Of a stretch of DNA of 64,000 nucleotides, positions 1-11,500 are shown piece after piece. A program made the position numbers and the translations under genes. How positions within the stretch are numbered: position 1 is the first letter of the stretch; each line of letters begins with the position of its first letter. Source of the stretch: Angiostrongylus vasorum (lineage: Eukaryota; Nematoda; Chromadorea; Rhabditida; Metastrongylidae); NCBI GenBank assembly GCA_018806985.1, contig JADANN010000144.1, positions 372,001 through 436,000 of the forward strand, written 5' to 3'. The notes below the pieces were generated by a model. It did no database searches and was not told the DNA's origin. It saw nothing but the letters and a program-made list of their open reading frames with translations.

Positions 1-460
1 ATAAATGCCAAAAACCCTACAATGAATAGCAGGGATGAATGCCCAGAGGTCATACGCGACCTGACCCCGTATGTTCGCATCAATTTCTGATGTGGGATGG
101 TGCAGTCATCAACCTTATGCGACCATAATCAGCTGTTCTAATCTTCCTCATGGGAAGGCACGTAAAAAAGCGGTGAGTTTTTTTCGAGAAGCTGTTGACC
201 ATGTAATTACCATAGAGTTTTTCGTTTTTTTTGTAAGTGTCATTGAAGCGTTTGGCCTAGTAAATTGTATGTCAGTATACCCTTCCAGGCTCTGAAGAAG
301 GCGATACTGCCGAAACGTCAGCTACTGTTGTATTGTATTGTGTTTTTCTATGGAAGTAAATGTATGCTGTTTAACAACCTCGCGATTGCTGAACAAGAAA
401 ACGACGCATTCATATTCCAATGCCGAGGTTAATAGAAAGTCGATCCTGGGAACTGCCATC
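1..460 (+). mobile_element. Penelope-like element (PLE), 3' end with C-terminal ORF tail
   Basis: Positions 1-90 read as the last 29 codons of a PLE ORF (NPTMNSRDECPEVIRDLTPY, stop at 88-90), matching the NSKMYHKEEC and SPEMNRREEC ends of the copies at 38.8 kb and 44.8 kb. The 3' non-coding region follows, with the diagnostic CTCTGAAGAAGGCGA / GCCGAAACGTCAG block at 290-325 and the terminal GAGGTTAATAGAAAGTCG at 425-442. The 5' part lies outside the window. Not autonomous as seen. Confidence 0.75.
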
Positions 461-815
461 TTTTCATTTGCGTTTTTTTACCTATGCGACTTGTCTGATT
501 TCAGATACTGTGCGGATCCCTGCACTTCTGTCTTTCCATTCATTGTCTTTCATCCACGAATACCTTCGAATTTGCGCGTGGCTTCGGCGGCCACTTGATT
601 TCTTCTGGGATGTCAGTGTGTGCTGGTCGAGTTAATCCTCCGTCGACTTCTGAAACAGACGTGCAAGAACGCCTCCAGGTCATCAATTCAGAACAAGTTG
701 TCGAATTTTATGAATCGGAGGGAGCATTTCATGAGCGGCTTGGTTGGCACATCGTGCGGTCGAACCAGGGCAATGCGTGTAGAATTGCACGGCACCTCTT
801 AGCGTTGGACTTCTC
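460..815 (-). repeat. SINE B (SINE-A-like head, different tail)
   Basis: Tail signature ATACTGTGCGGATCCCTGCA, GAATACCTTCGAATTTGCGC and GTGGCTTCGGC, then at the right end the tRNA-derived head: GAGCGGCTTGGTTGGCAC, GCGGTCGAACCAGGGC, GCACGGCACCTCTTAGCG. It follows the PLE terminus at 1-460. Confidence 0.55.
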
Positions 816-1339
816 ACATCTTCGAAAAATAATTGTAGATTATTAGAATTATAGATATAGAAAATTAATAGACAAGTTATACGTGAAGAATTTTCGTATC
901 AAAGGTTAATATGAGGTTGGTATCTATCAACTATTCTGTGTGGGCTTTGCACAGTTGTTGTTGTAAATTAGAATGCTTACTAAGAATACGGTGAGTGCTT
1001 TATAGTATAGGTGTACTTCATTATGAGGTGATGGAAGCAAAGGAACGAGTTTTATAAGTAAAAAGACGAATATTTATCGTCTTGGAGATTCAATAGAAAC
1101 GTCAATTAATGTGAAATGAGTATTGAACCAAAAACCATACCTTGACTTCTCAAAATTACAAAAAACGGGAAACGTATTTGACTGGGATACGAAGAAAAGG
1201 TCCAACCAAGAAGACTTTATTGTTCCCCGACTTTGGACGTAGTTCATCAATAAATGAAAGCTACATTTACGCGAACTATACATTATGCAAAAAAAGATGT
1301 GCAGTCGAAAACAACCGCGTGCATTGAAAACTCCCATGC

Positions 1340-1560
1340 ATCGGCCCTGTTGTGACCTAGACATAATATCGCACAAATTCCGTAAGCTGCCTCCATGGCA
1401 TCCACGGAATATTACGTGAGCCTGTGCAGGTGGACTCGAACGGCAATCCACCTGGCTGCTAGCGTGGAGCACAGTCACTGGACTATGCACCCAGTGACCC
1501 AATTTGAATCACTCCGTCCGTCAACCTCCACTCACCCGTGTTGCGTGCCACAATCTGTTT
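1340..1560 (-). repeat. Possible tRNA-like repeat head
   Basis: On the minus strand, a GGTGGATTGCCGTTCGAGTC segment fits a B box and TGGGTGCATAGTCCAGTG an A box. A hairpin-like pair (GTCACTGGGTGCATAG / CAGTGAC) flanks it. No partner copy was found in the window, so the family is unknown. Confidence 0.25.
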
Positions 1561-1944
1561 AGCACATTTCATTCACTCAATCGGACATTAAAACCGTCCA
1601 AGTTTTCGCGTGGAACTTTCAATGTTCATAGCTTTTAATATCATGCTACTCTTAGGTGACTCAGTTTCGCCGTTCATTTCTGGAACAGATTTGAAATATT
1701 GAAGCACAAGGATTAATTTCTTTCTACAAGCAAGATTACAGACGTACTTATGTAGGGGATCTCATCAATTTGCATACTATAGGTTTTTCCATAAACAATA
1801 AGGCTTACCTAAGCAAATAGATAAATTCTTCTTATTTCTTAATCAAAACATCGACTTGTGTAAAAGAAATCCCAAAAATAATATTCATTTGGAACCTTGC
1901 TTTCTTAGATAAGTACAAAGCCATTGGTATTGTTAACAACAGTA

Positions 1945-2035
1945 GAGCGTGGGTACAGGGTAGTGGTTAGAAACGGCAAGCAGGATGCAAATGGTCAGTG
2001 ATTCGACCCAGGTTTGCCATCTATCTAGGTTTCGC
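1945..2035 (+). repeat. tRNA-like SINE head
   Basis: AGCGTGGGTACAGGGTAGTG resembles an A box, and GTGATTCGACCCAGGTTTGC a B box. No SINE body follows. In the 3' flank of the GPCR gene. Confidence 0.3.
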
Positions 2036-2158
2036 ATTGATCAGGAGTCAGGAAATTGATACCATACTTGTCTTATGCAATGCCATCCATGCGACTTCAT
2101 AAACCAATATGGATGCATAATTCTCTTTGCCATAAAGCAAATTTGTTTCAGTACACTT

Positions 2159-2164
2159 TTTATT
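2159..2164 (-). promoter_or_regulatory. Poly(A) signal AATAAA downstream of the GPCR stop
   Basis: A perfect AATAAA on the minus strand about 180 bases after the stop codon of exon 9, a normal 3' UTR length in nematodes. It supports 2347 as the true gene end. Confidence 0.5.
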
Positions 2165-2346
2165 ACATGGAATATGAATGCATATACACGAATGGCACAT
2201 GAGGGATTCGGGAACACGAACTTCTTGAGGTGTTCTGTTGAAGTGGGACAAACACAATCATAGAATGGCCTTGATGCTTTTGTCCAGAACAGAATGCTTC
2301 TTGCGATCTCAGTCATCATTGAAGATCATGACTATTCCAGTCACTT

Positions 2347-2511
2347 CTAGATATCAGTAGCATTATATTGTATTTCGACGCTCATTAGTGGCTTCTTTAC
2401 ACTGTCACCCGTCTTAATCAAAGTGACTTCGGTTCGTTCGCTGCATCCGTTCTTCTGCGTGATACTCATTCGATTACTACCACGAGTAGTTATTCGATCG
2501 GTGATGAGCTC
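2347..2511 (-). CDS. GPCR exon 9: C-terminal tail
   Basis: Acceptor GTCCTTTCAG opens a phase-0 exon of 54 codons ending in TAG at 2349-2347. The tail is rich in Ser/Thr (DRITTRGSNRMSITQKNG, SERTEVTLIKTGDS), as expected for kinase and arrestin sites. The phase matches the exon 8 donor, but the 3.2 kb gap means linkage rests on phase, splice signals, composition and the downstream poly(A) signal. Confidence 0.65.
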   Translation of the reverse strand, partial: ELITDRITTRGSNRMSITQKNGCSERTEVTLIKTGDSVKKPLMSVEIQYNATDI

Positions 2512-5500
2512 CTGAAAGGACAATGCTGTTGTGGGAAAATTTAGTTCGCTTGGGTTTGAAAAAGGAAAAACACCATACGGTATGAACTCATGCATATTTT
2601 GTAGGAAATGATGCTATACAAATCCTATTCGATTGTCACTCACTGTAAATTCGCACACTGCTTTTATTCTTGTGAAGCCAGAGTGTTGAACACATTCGCA
2701 ACCATAGTGCTTTTTCGGTAGCTGTTAATTTCTTTCTTAGTGATTAGAGCTGTTCAACAATTCAAAACTTCACAGATTTTCAGAAGAGACTTTATTCAAT
2801 TTCTTAAAGGGTTCAAATAGTCTTTATAACGATATTCTTCCAACTTTAGGTTTGTACTGAATTTAAATTTTCGAGAGATTAAAAGCAAAATTTGGATTTT
2901 TTAAATTAGTCAACGCATGCACTGCGTCCGAAAATGTCAACGGTACATTGGAGAACACCTTAATGTATTGCTGAACAGATCCCGACTTCCTCAGGTGCTT
3001 TGGTTTTCGAGAAAGAAATGAGGGAAAAAATCTCGTGTTGTATTCTCCAAAAGATCAGAACCTCATTATTTTAGGACAGAAAACCTGAATCTTATTGGCA
3101 AAGACCTTTAGATTTTAGTGGTCCCTATTCTAATCCATTGCGACATCAGATATTGCAGTTTGAGGTTGAAAGCGCTCAATATTTCCCCCATCTTATGAAT
3201 TACATATGATTCCTGCAGTTATTCACCGATTTTGGAATGAAATTCATTGATAGATAACGTTAGACATATTCGAGACAATAAGAATACATTTCAATGCATT
3301 CTGACATAGTAGTTCGGAAAGTGTGTATCGCCTTCAATGCATTTTATTTTGGTAGTTTCTTTTGCTGCATAAAGTGGATATATACTGTGTTAACCAACAC
3401 ATATATTTGGTGTGGTGAGAAAAATCTTCCTCCAATACCCGACAATCCACGTAAAGTCACTATTGCGACAAGTTTCATTGTTCAAGAGTCCCTTGATGAT
3501 TCCATGCTTACTGTATATCCACGAAAGTAAACTGATCCTTCGACTTGTTAAATACATTGTAAGTAACGAAAATCTTAAAACTTAAAGAACTCGGTGCGGA
3601 GTTGCCTATGACATAACAAAGTTCGGTCTCCAGATTATCAATTCTTTATAGTTCACAAAAGGTAGCTGTAGCTTTAGGTGACGAATAATTAGCTACACGT
3701 TAGGAAGACTATTTTAGAATTGCAGCCAAAAAATCTAATAGAGCTTTGTTATCTATTAGTTTGGACTGCTCGAAACCGATAAGAGACTACGAGATTTTGA
3801 GTTAAACTTGATATTAATGGTTTCTGGCTAAAACGTAATGTTTACTCCAGAAACTGTTCCAGTCTATAGCTTCTTATGTCCACGTTGTTCTCTTAGTCTC
3901 AAAGGTATAATACACATTGCCCTACAGCTAATTAGAACCAACATGACTGACATAAGCCAGCTCAGTGACGCTGGACTTCCTACGAATTAAGAGCGTTTAC
4001 TTGGAAGTAAGAATCATAAATAAGATGGCGTAAAAACAGACGATGGCGTCTCTATTGCATTTCTTCAGCAGTGAAGTTTCATTGTACCTATGATCACCAC
4101 CTTAGTATTCAATGGTGATTTAGCCACTGGTGGAAATGAACAGAGCTCTGGCCATTAGGCGGATGGAAAATGATGGGACTATTTCAATATACCTAACAGC
4201 GTATGGATATCATTAGTGTGATGAAAAAAGAACTACGAGTGAACAAATTTCCATCACCGCTGCTCCGCTTTTTTTCCAGGACTGGATGCTTCGTAAGAGG
4301 GGATTCTTGAGGTTTTTTTTTAAACTTTTGGGTAAATACGAGGTGTATACTCTCTCTTGTCGTGCTACAGAATCAATCACTGGGTGGTTTAGCTTGTATT
4401 CCTTCCTTTCCATAACCCTTTTTCCTAGCTAAGCAACTTCATCCTGATTTCAGCTACTATAATGTTTTTTCTCCGATTTCTTTAAATCTGGAATATACCA
4501 AGCCACTACAGAATTCATCAAAACGATTGATAGAGTGTGTCATTGCGAATAATGAAGTGATTGTTTGGGGCTTAAAAAAAACAAAGAAACTGATGTAATT
4601 GGACGCTTCTATGGGTTTGCTTGTCGTCTTTCCAATAAGTGTTAACTAAGTAGAGGAAGAATTATTAAACTAAGGAACTAAATTTAAGGAAGCTATGGAA
4701 GTGGATACAACAATAGAACTAGCTGGAATACGGCTCTAGTTAGTGTAAAAACCACCTTATTGTGGAGAAGGAATGGAAATCGCCCGCCCTTTCTACTTCA
4801 AAGAACACATTTTGTGTGTACCGTGGTGTAGTAAGGAATAAGAATTGCTAATACAGTAAAGAAAAAAAAGAATTGTATAAAACGCAATGAACAACATTAC
4901 TATTAAGGAAGCCAGCTGGCGCATAAATAGTGCCCTACTCTTCAGCTGAAGTATACTCCTATTTCGAGGTAAAGCTGAACATGTGTGGATCGGTGATGTG
5001 AAAAGAAGAGTTGACAGGAAATGGAAAAACGACTGCGGACTAGTCAACAAGAAGAAATAAGCGTTCTAAGTGAAAAACCTAAGAAACAGTCACGATGGAC
5101 ATTAGTGGTTCTCGCCCACCTCAAGCGACTGACTGTCTCTATAGCCATAAATACCCTTGACATAACAAAAAACTGAGACCTGTAAGCGCGAACAAGTATA
5201 AAAACGCTTCACAAGAATTTCGAGAAGCGGATGGATTTTCTACTGCGACTCATTCTTTTCATAAAAGTGAAGCGTATTATCATGGTAAGAAGTACGACTC
5301 CAATAAAATGTATGCTATCACATGAAATAATCGATATCCACCTTCAGGTCTCTCGTCGATTTTTACACGTCTTTCACTCGAGAGCTTGTTATGGAAGAAA
5401 AATACGTTGTGTTTATGATGACACTAACGAAGCACGAAATCCAGAAGAACACATGAGATTAGAACGTTTTAACTTCTTATTTACTGCCTATTCATTTCTC

Positions 5501-8500
5501 ATTTCTTTTCATGATTTCTCATGAGGGGTATCAAGGTAAAGTCGGAGCCCCCGGTAAGGGTAGTCAAGGGTGCGAAGCCCAACTGACGTTTCCAGTTTTG
5601 TTCATATCTCAGCATCCCTATGGTTGAGCATATGAGCTATCATTATCATTATTATCATTGAGGATTTTCTTTAGAACATCGTCTAATAGACTACCTTATG
5701 GTTTTGCTTCTCTACATAACCAGGGCATAAGATTCTTCTCCAGGCGATGACGGCTGTTTTTCGAAAGTTCGCGCTAAAAAAGGAGACCATCAAGATCGGT
5801 ATTGAATGAGGACATGAATAGTATCACATACCTCGAAAACGCATAGACTACGACGTCGATCGCCGTATTGATATAGTACAAATAGTGGGCAGTATTGTAA
5901 ATTATCTAAAAGAACAGATATCAACTGATAGGAACTCAGCTGTCAAACAGTTTCTATCCTACTTTAAATTCAGTTATTATGAGCTTCAGTACTTAATGAC
6001 AGAATGTTTATTTTCTGTTAATGGCTATCGAGAGAACTCATCAAAAACAAAGGAAGATCGTCAGTGTGAAATAATCTTTAAAGGCTTTTATATTACAAAA
6101 GAGGTTTTAACCAAACAGAGAAATCAAATGCATGCTCACCACAAAAACTTGAGATCGATGTGTGAATTCTGGCGGCGAATGATATACGACTTGTGAAAAC
6201 ACTTCGATCATCATTATCACATAGAATGGAGTATTCAATATAACGAATACTAATGGCATTACCCATAAAATACGAGTTAATGAACCCGATTTAGCTGCTT
6301 GACCTAAAAGAAACAACAACGGATACGATCCCCTCCTTTACTTTTTTTTCTGATGAACTAAACGCAATCGACGCTGTTCAGTAGGCACAAGGCCATGGTT
6401 CGACACCACACCAGACCAACAAAGTCTGTTTTTCCTGAATCGAGTTATTGGCACCGAACTTCTCTGGGAAGGGCAGCTCCAAGCGCGATTCGCACCAACA
6501 CACAAATCGAAAGACCTTCGTAGATAGCCGATACGAGGAAAAAATGTCGAGTGAAAGAAGTGCTGCGATCCGCACAATATGTGATTTCAGGTCATGCAAA
6601 AAGAAAACTTTTGTCATAATTGTTACTAGTTCTGATGTTAGAGATATCGTTTATGTACTGAGGGATTTCGTGCTTGGTAGTAGAGATAGTTTGTGAGGCG
6701 GCCTCAGCTGGCCTCTACGATCAATCAACACCGATTATCCAGTTTCGTTAAAAGGAAGGTGGAACTATGAAATGATGAAGCCTTTTTATTTTCCCCGAAA
6801 TGGCTTGTGTTTTTTGTATAGACATAGTCATTTTACTTAGGCATGCACAGCTGCTCTTGCATGTATGTAGATTGGAGCCAACACATCAATTCGACAAAGA
6901 TCTAGTGTAAGAAATCCATCTAAGTCAAAATAACCTATTGGAATCGAGAATTCAGCTAAGTACATCGCGGATATCACTGGGCAGTTCTAGAGTGCAACAG
7001 AGACGAATGAAGACTTTACTGATGGCCGATTATTTAATTCGATGACAACTTTAGATCACTCAGATGATAGAGTTGATACTATCTCTGAGGTAGTGAAGTA
7101 ATAGGAAAAGCTACAGTTGCACCAGCTGTTTAAAATTCGAAATCCGATGGAAATTTTTAAAGACCTCAGTTCATCAAAGTAGCTAGAACTGGTTTCGATT
7201 AAGTATATCTACTTTTCAAATGACCGGACTTCATATATTGTGCGGATCCCAGCATTTCTTTCACTCAGGTCCTTTTCTGTAAATTCGTAACCTACAAAGA
7301 TTTTCTGATTTGTGGGTAGGCCCGGTTACAAGTCGAGAATTTTGCCGTGTGTTGTTGAACGCTGGTCGAATCTCGGCATGGCCCTACGATGAGTTTCTCA
7401 GGTACGCACCATGGGCGGTGGCCGATGTTTGTGAATCGAAGGAAGCTTTTTTCCAGACATGTCAATTAGCAACCTACTGAACACCAGAAGGATGGAGTGC
7501 CTTGTCTGCCCAGGTTAGATCGAACCAATGACCATGTGTGTATTTCAGATCACGTCTAATCACTGAGCTATATCGGCAAACTTTGTCTATGCATGAGATA
7601 GATAGATAAATTCCAGAATGATTTCCTCACCACCTTGCCTTCTTGACATCTCTCTGTTAGTGTCGACAAATGTCGATCGTCGAAGTTTTAAGACAACTAG
7701 GATGTTCAACACGACAATTGTCAAACACGGTAACAGATAGCACAAAACGGTATCAACAGCTTGTGCAAAAATCTGTAATATTTCTTTCATTCTGTAATGT
7801 TTCATGACCTGTTTCATGAGCTGTCTTTTATGTATTTTTCTCATCGTTTTCAATTAATTTTGGTAAAGTCGTTTCCGTTTCTATTCTTATCCTTAGTCAT
7901 CTTTTCCAATACACATACTAGGTAAAGTTATTTGCTGTGTCTACATGGAGACTTCCCACATTCTTTTCACGAATAAGTAATTTTTGACTACAGAAAAGAA
8001 ACACTTAGAGTATAGCACCCTGGAAAATCGATTATTTTAAATAGTTTGCGAATCAAATTCCACTAAAGATAAATAACATGGGTTACAAATGGAAACGCTA
8101 TTCCTCTTATGTTTTCCAAGCACCTAGAGTAGATGGTTTAAGTCGGCCGGTTATCAAACCATTCTACGACCTTTGTTACTCGGATATTTGGACGACCTGT
8201 CCTCACTGGTTGTGCATGCCCCATCATAATCTCCATTTTTTTTCGGAGCTTTACTAGTTTGGCTATTGTGGTTCCCTGCAGTCCCGAGATCAGCCAGGCC
8301 CAAGTCTGTCCCAGGTCGTTACCACTACAGGCAGTCGCCGCCGTTGTAGATCAGAGGAAGATTTGCCACCATGCGACTAGTTTGGTACCAGGACGGTGAC
8401 GGATCCTGGTATTGGTTTACTCTTAGCTGGACTTTCTGATGGAAACGCCGGACTCCTCAGCTTAGGAGGAGACCCTGCCAGAGGATGAATCTCTTGATAC

Positions 8501-11500
8501 TTGAACGGCCCGTCTTCACTAGTTGTGTGGGCCCTAGCATAATCACCATTTTTCGGAGATTTGCCGCTTAAGCTATTGTGGTTCCCTGGAATCCCGAGGA
8601 CAGCCTGGCCAAAATCTGCCCCAGGTCGTCACCACCACAGGTAGTTGCAGCCCTTGTGGATCAGAGGGAGATTTGCCATCAAACTAGTTTGATACCAGGC
8701 CGGTGGTGGGTCCTGGTATTGGTTTACTCTTAGCTAGGTTTCCTGATGAAAACGCCGGACTCCTTCTCTGTTTGGGAGACCCTGCCGGAGGATGAATCCA
8801 TCGCTGTACATCGCAACCCGACACCCAGGAACACCTCCCCAACCATGGTGAGGTGGTTAACCGTTGGGAGGCCGTATGACCTTTGTTGCTTTACTAAATG
8901 TAAAAATTTCCACTACTGACATATTTTTTAGCAACAAGTATGATAAATTACGTATAAACCTGGTAGTTTGCTTCTTTTAGTGCACATTTTCTGTCATCAC
9001 CATCAACCGGTTTTAAAGAAACAAACTGGAATAGCTGCAATACGAACGGTATCGGTACCCAGTAGGCGATCATCCGTACTCGATTCACATGGTCGTACTG
9101 TAATATTTTCATTAGTACGTGCTTTTTAAAAGAATCAGAAATTCTTGTCTTGATTTTTAAACTTTCTGAAAATGCCGGTGGGTTTTTCGGTGACTTAAAT
9201 CTGATACATGCGAAAACCTTAGTAGAACAGCACTTCGTACATCTATTCTGATAAGAAGATGTTTGGCCCACATACGTTTCGTAAACTCGGTCTACTTCCG
9301 CTCTTGAAACTTTTTGGTCCTTGGAACCTTTCGTTCTTCTTTGGACAGTTCGTTTTCCGTACTGTTTTCACAATTTGAACTACATTACTTACAATAGTAT
9401 GTAGTAGAATAATGTAATGAGTCGCCGCTGCCAAGCTATGACAGCAGGTACGGTCCCGTATGAGGACACGTACAGTTTTTCGCTATAATTAGGTCTTGAA
9501 GCCATCTTTATGCGAAGCCTTATTTTTTGCAAGGTTTTTCCTTGAGATTAAACCCAATTTCATGGGACGTTTCTGTGTTTACAGCGTCACAAAAATTAGA
9601 AGAAGGAGTGAAAAGCACCATTTCAGCAAAAACAACCTCGTTATATTGGTAAACATCGTAAGATGGAAGCCTTATTTATGGTTAACTCTATTAAAAATAC
9701 AACCACAATGATGCTGAGAAATTTGCAAAACTCCGGACCGCAGGTGTCTTCGGTGGGAAACAAACGCGCTATTACCCTTTCCGGGAGATAACGCGTTTTA
9801 CTACCAGTTACTGTTTTTCACAGTAAATAAAAAAAGTTAACATTGTGATTTCGACTATAACCTCAGCTTAACTGCGTTCATTGCCCATTTGGGGGCTCCC
9901 CAGATCAATCTCATTGACAGATGATTGATGATGGCACTGGTCAATAGAAAGCTAGTTGAGAGACGAGCGAAACGAAGGACCCGCATAGTGTGTGGTGGTG
10001 AACGCGTTAGCCGCCGGAAAGGTTAACAGCGCGTTCGTTTCCCAGCACAGACACCTGGTGTCCGGAGTTTTGCAAATATCTCAGCATCATTGTGGTTGTA
10101 TCACAGACAATACCCTGTCGTGAAAAAATAGTAATAGGTAGTAAATAAAAACGTTAACATTGTATTAAAAATGTTCATACTGACCTTAACATGCTTTAGT
10201 GGGTGAGCTATGGCTATATAACGTTCAATCGTAAGGGCTGCTGTTGACCAACTACTAACGTACGATGCTGTCATCAATAGATATTCCAAACCGACGCAGT
10301 ATTCAAATGCGATGAAGTCCACCTTAACCGATTACTACTTAGTAAAAATTCTTGTTCGCAAGTCCACAATGTTGCAATGAACAGGTAAACTGTTATAAAC
10401 GCTAGAATAAAGTAAAGCAGTGGAAAGAAGAGTATAAAAAAAGTTATGTGAAGTTGTAATAACTAAAGGTTAACGTTTAGAGACATCATTGAAGTTACTC
10501 TCTTACGATGACTGCTAAAGCAATCAGTTAACAAAAAATAAGATCCTAGATGAGAAGGTGAGCCGGAGCAGGTGAGCAAATCAGCAACAGTACTGGTTGC
10601 AAGCGATTAGTGTAAGTGGGACGAAAAGATTTGGAAGAAAAGGTGTATTTTTCCAAGCATCGCTATCAGTTCCCGAATGTCCTTCTTTTTTACTTTCTAA
10701 AACACTAGATGAAAATCCCTTTGGCCGCTCGATGATGTCTATGATCAATATTTTGCTTCTTGTAAGCTAATACAAGCTTGTTGCAGGACTGTTAAGCTGT
10801 CAAAAATACTACTTCATAAGAAGAATATAACTGTTTCTCAGATGAGCTCTTAGACTAATCATGAATCATCAACACAAAAGTCATTACTCACTAAAATTCT
10901 GCTTTGTACTTTACTAAAGTATTTCCTATTTCCTCAGAACTCTGGTTTTTTCGTTTCTTTTTCTCTTCCAGCACTCAGTGAACTCATTAATGATTCGATA
11001 ATGAAGAATACCAAATATCATTATCAAATCAATCAATATCAATCAATCAAGATCATTCTTAATGTAATAGTCATGCTTTCATAAAAGTCGTTAACCTTCT
11101 TAAGGATATAATAGTTGTACAATATAAAAACTCACAACACGAAAACTATCTTTAAAGCTATATTATAGAATTTTGTGACCATTTTATGCTTACCTTAAAA
11201 CATACAAGAAGTACACCAAATAAAAATACGCTATCTGCACTTGTGAGCACAATCAGATAGACATTGGCGCTCACCTGAAATTTAACAGCATTGGCCATAC
11301 AGCTATGACCGAAGCTACCGTACTATAGTACCATTATCGTAGAAGCTTCCAAAATATTCCGTTAGGTTCACATCACAGTACAAAATGATTTTGCATTTTT
11401 TGTACTTTTAACACTTACATCTACACAGGATTTTGTTAGTTTCCTCTACGCGGACGTTGGTTCGATCCCACACAGTAGGCTAACTAAACTTTTTTGACCC

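Noticed and set aside
5885..6196. A 103-codon plus-strand frame
   Set aside because: Antisense shadow of receptor exons 6 and 7 and the intron between them; the minus strand carries the conserved GPCR motifs and splice sites.
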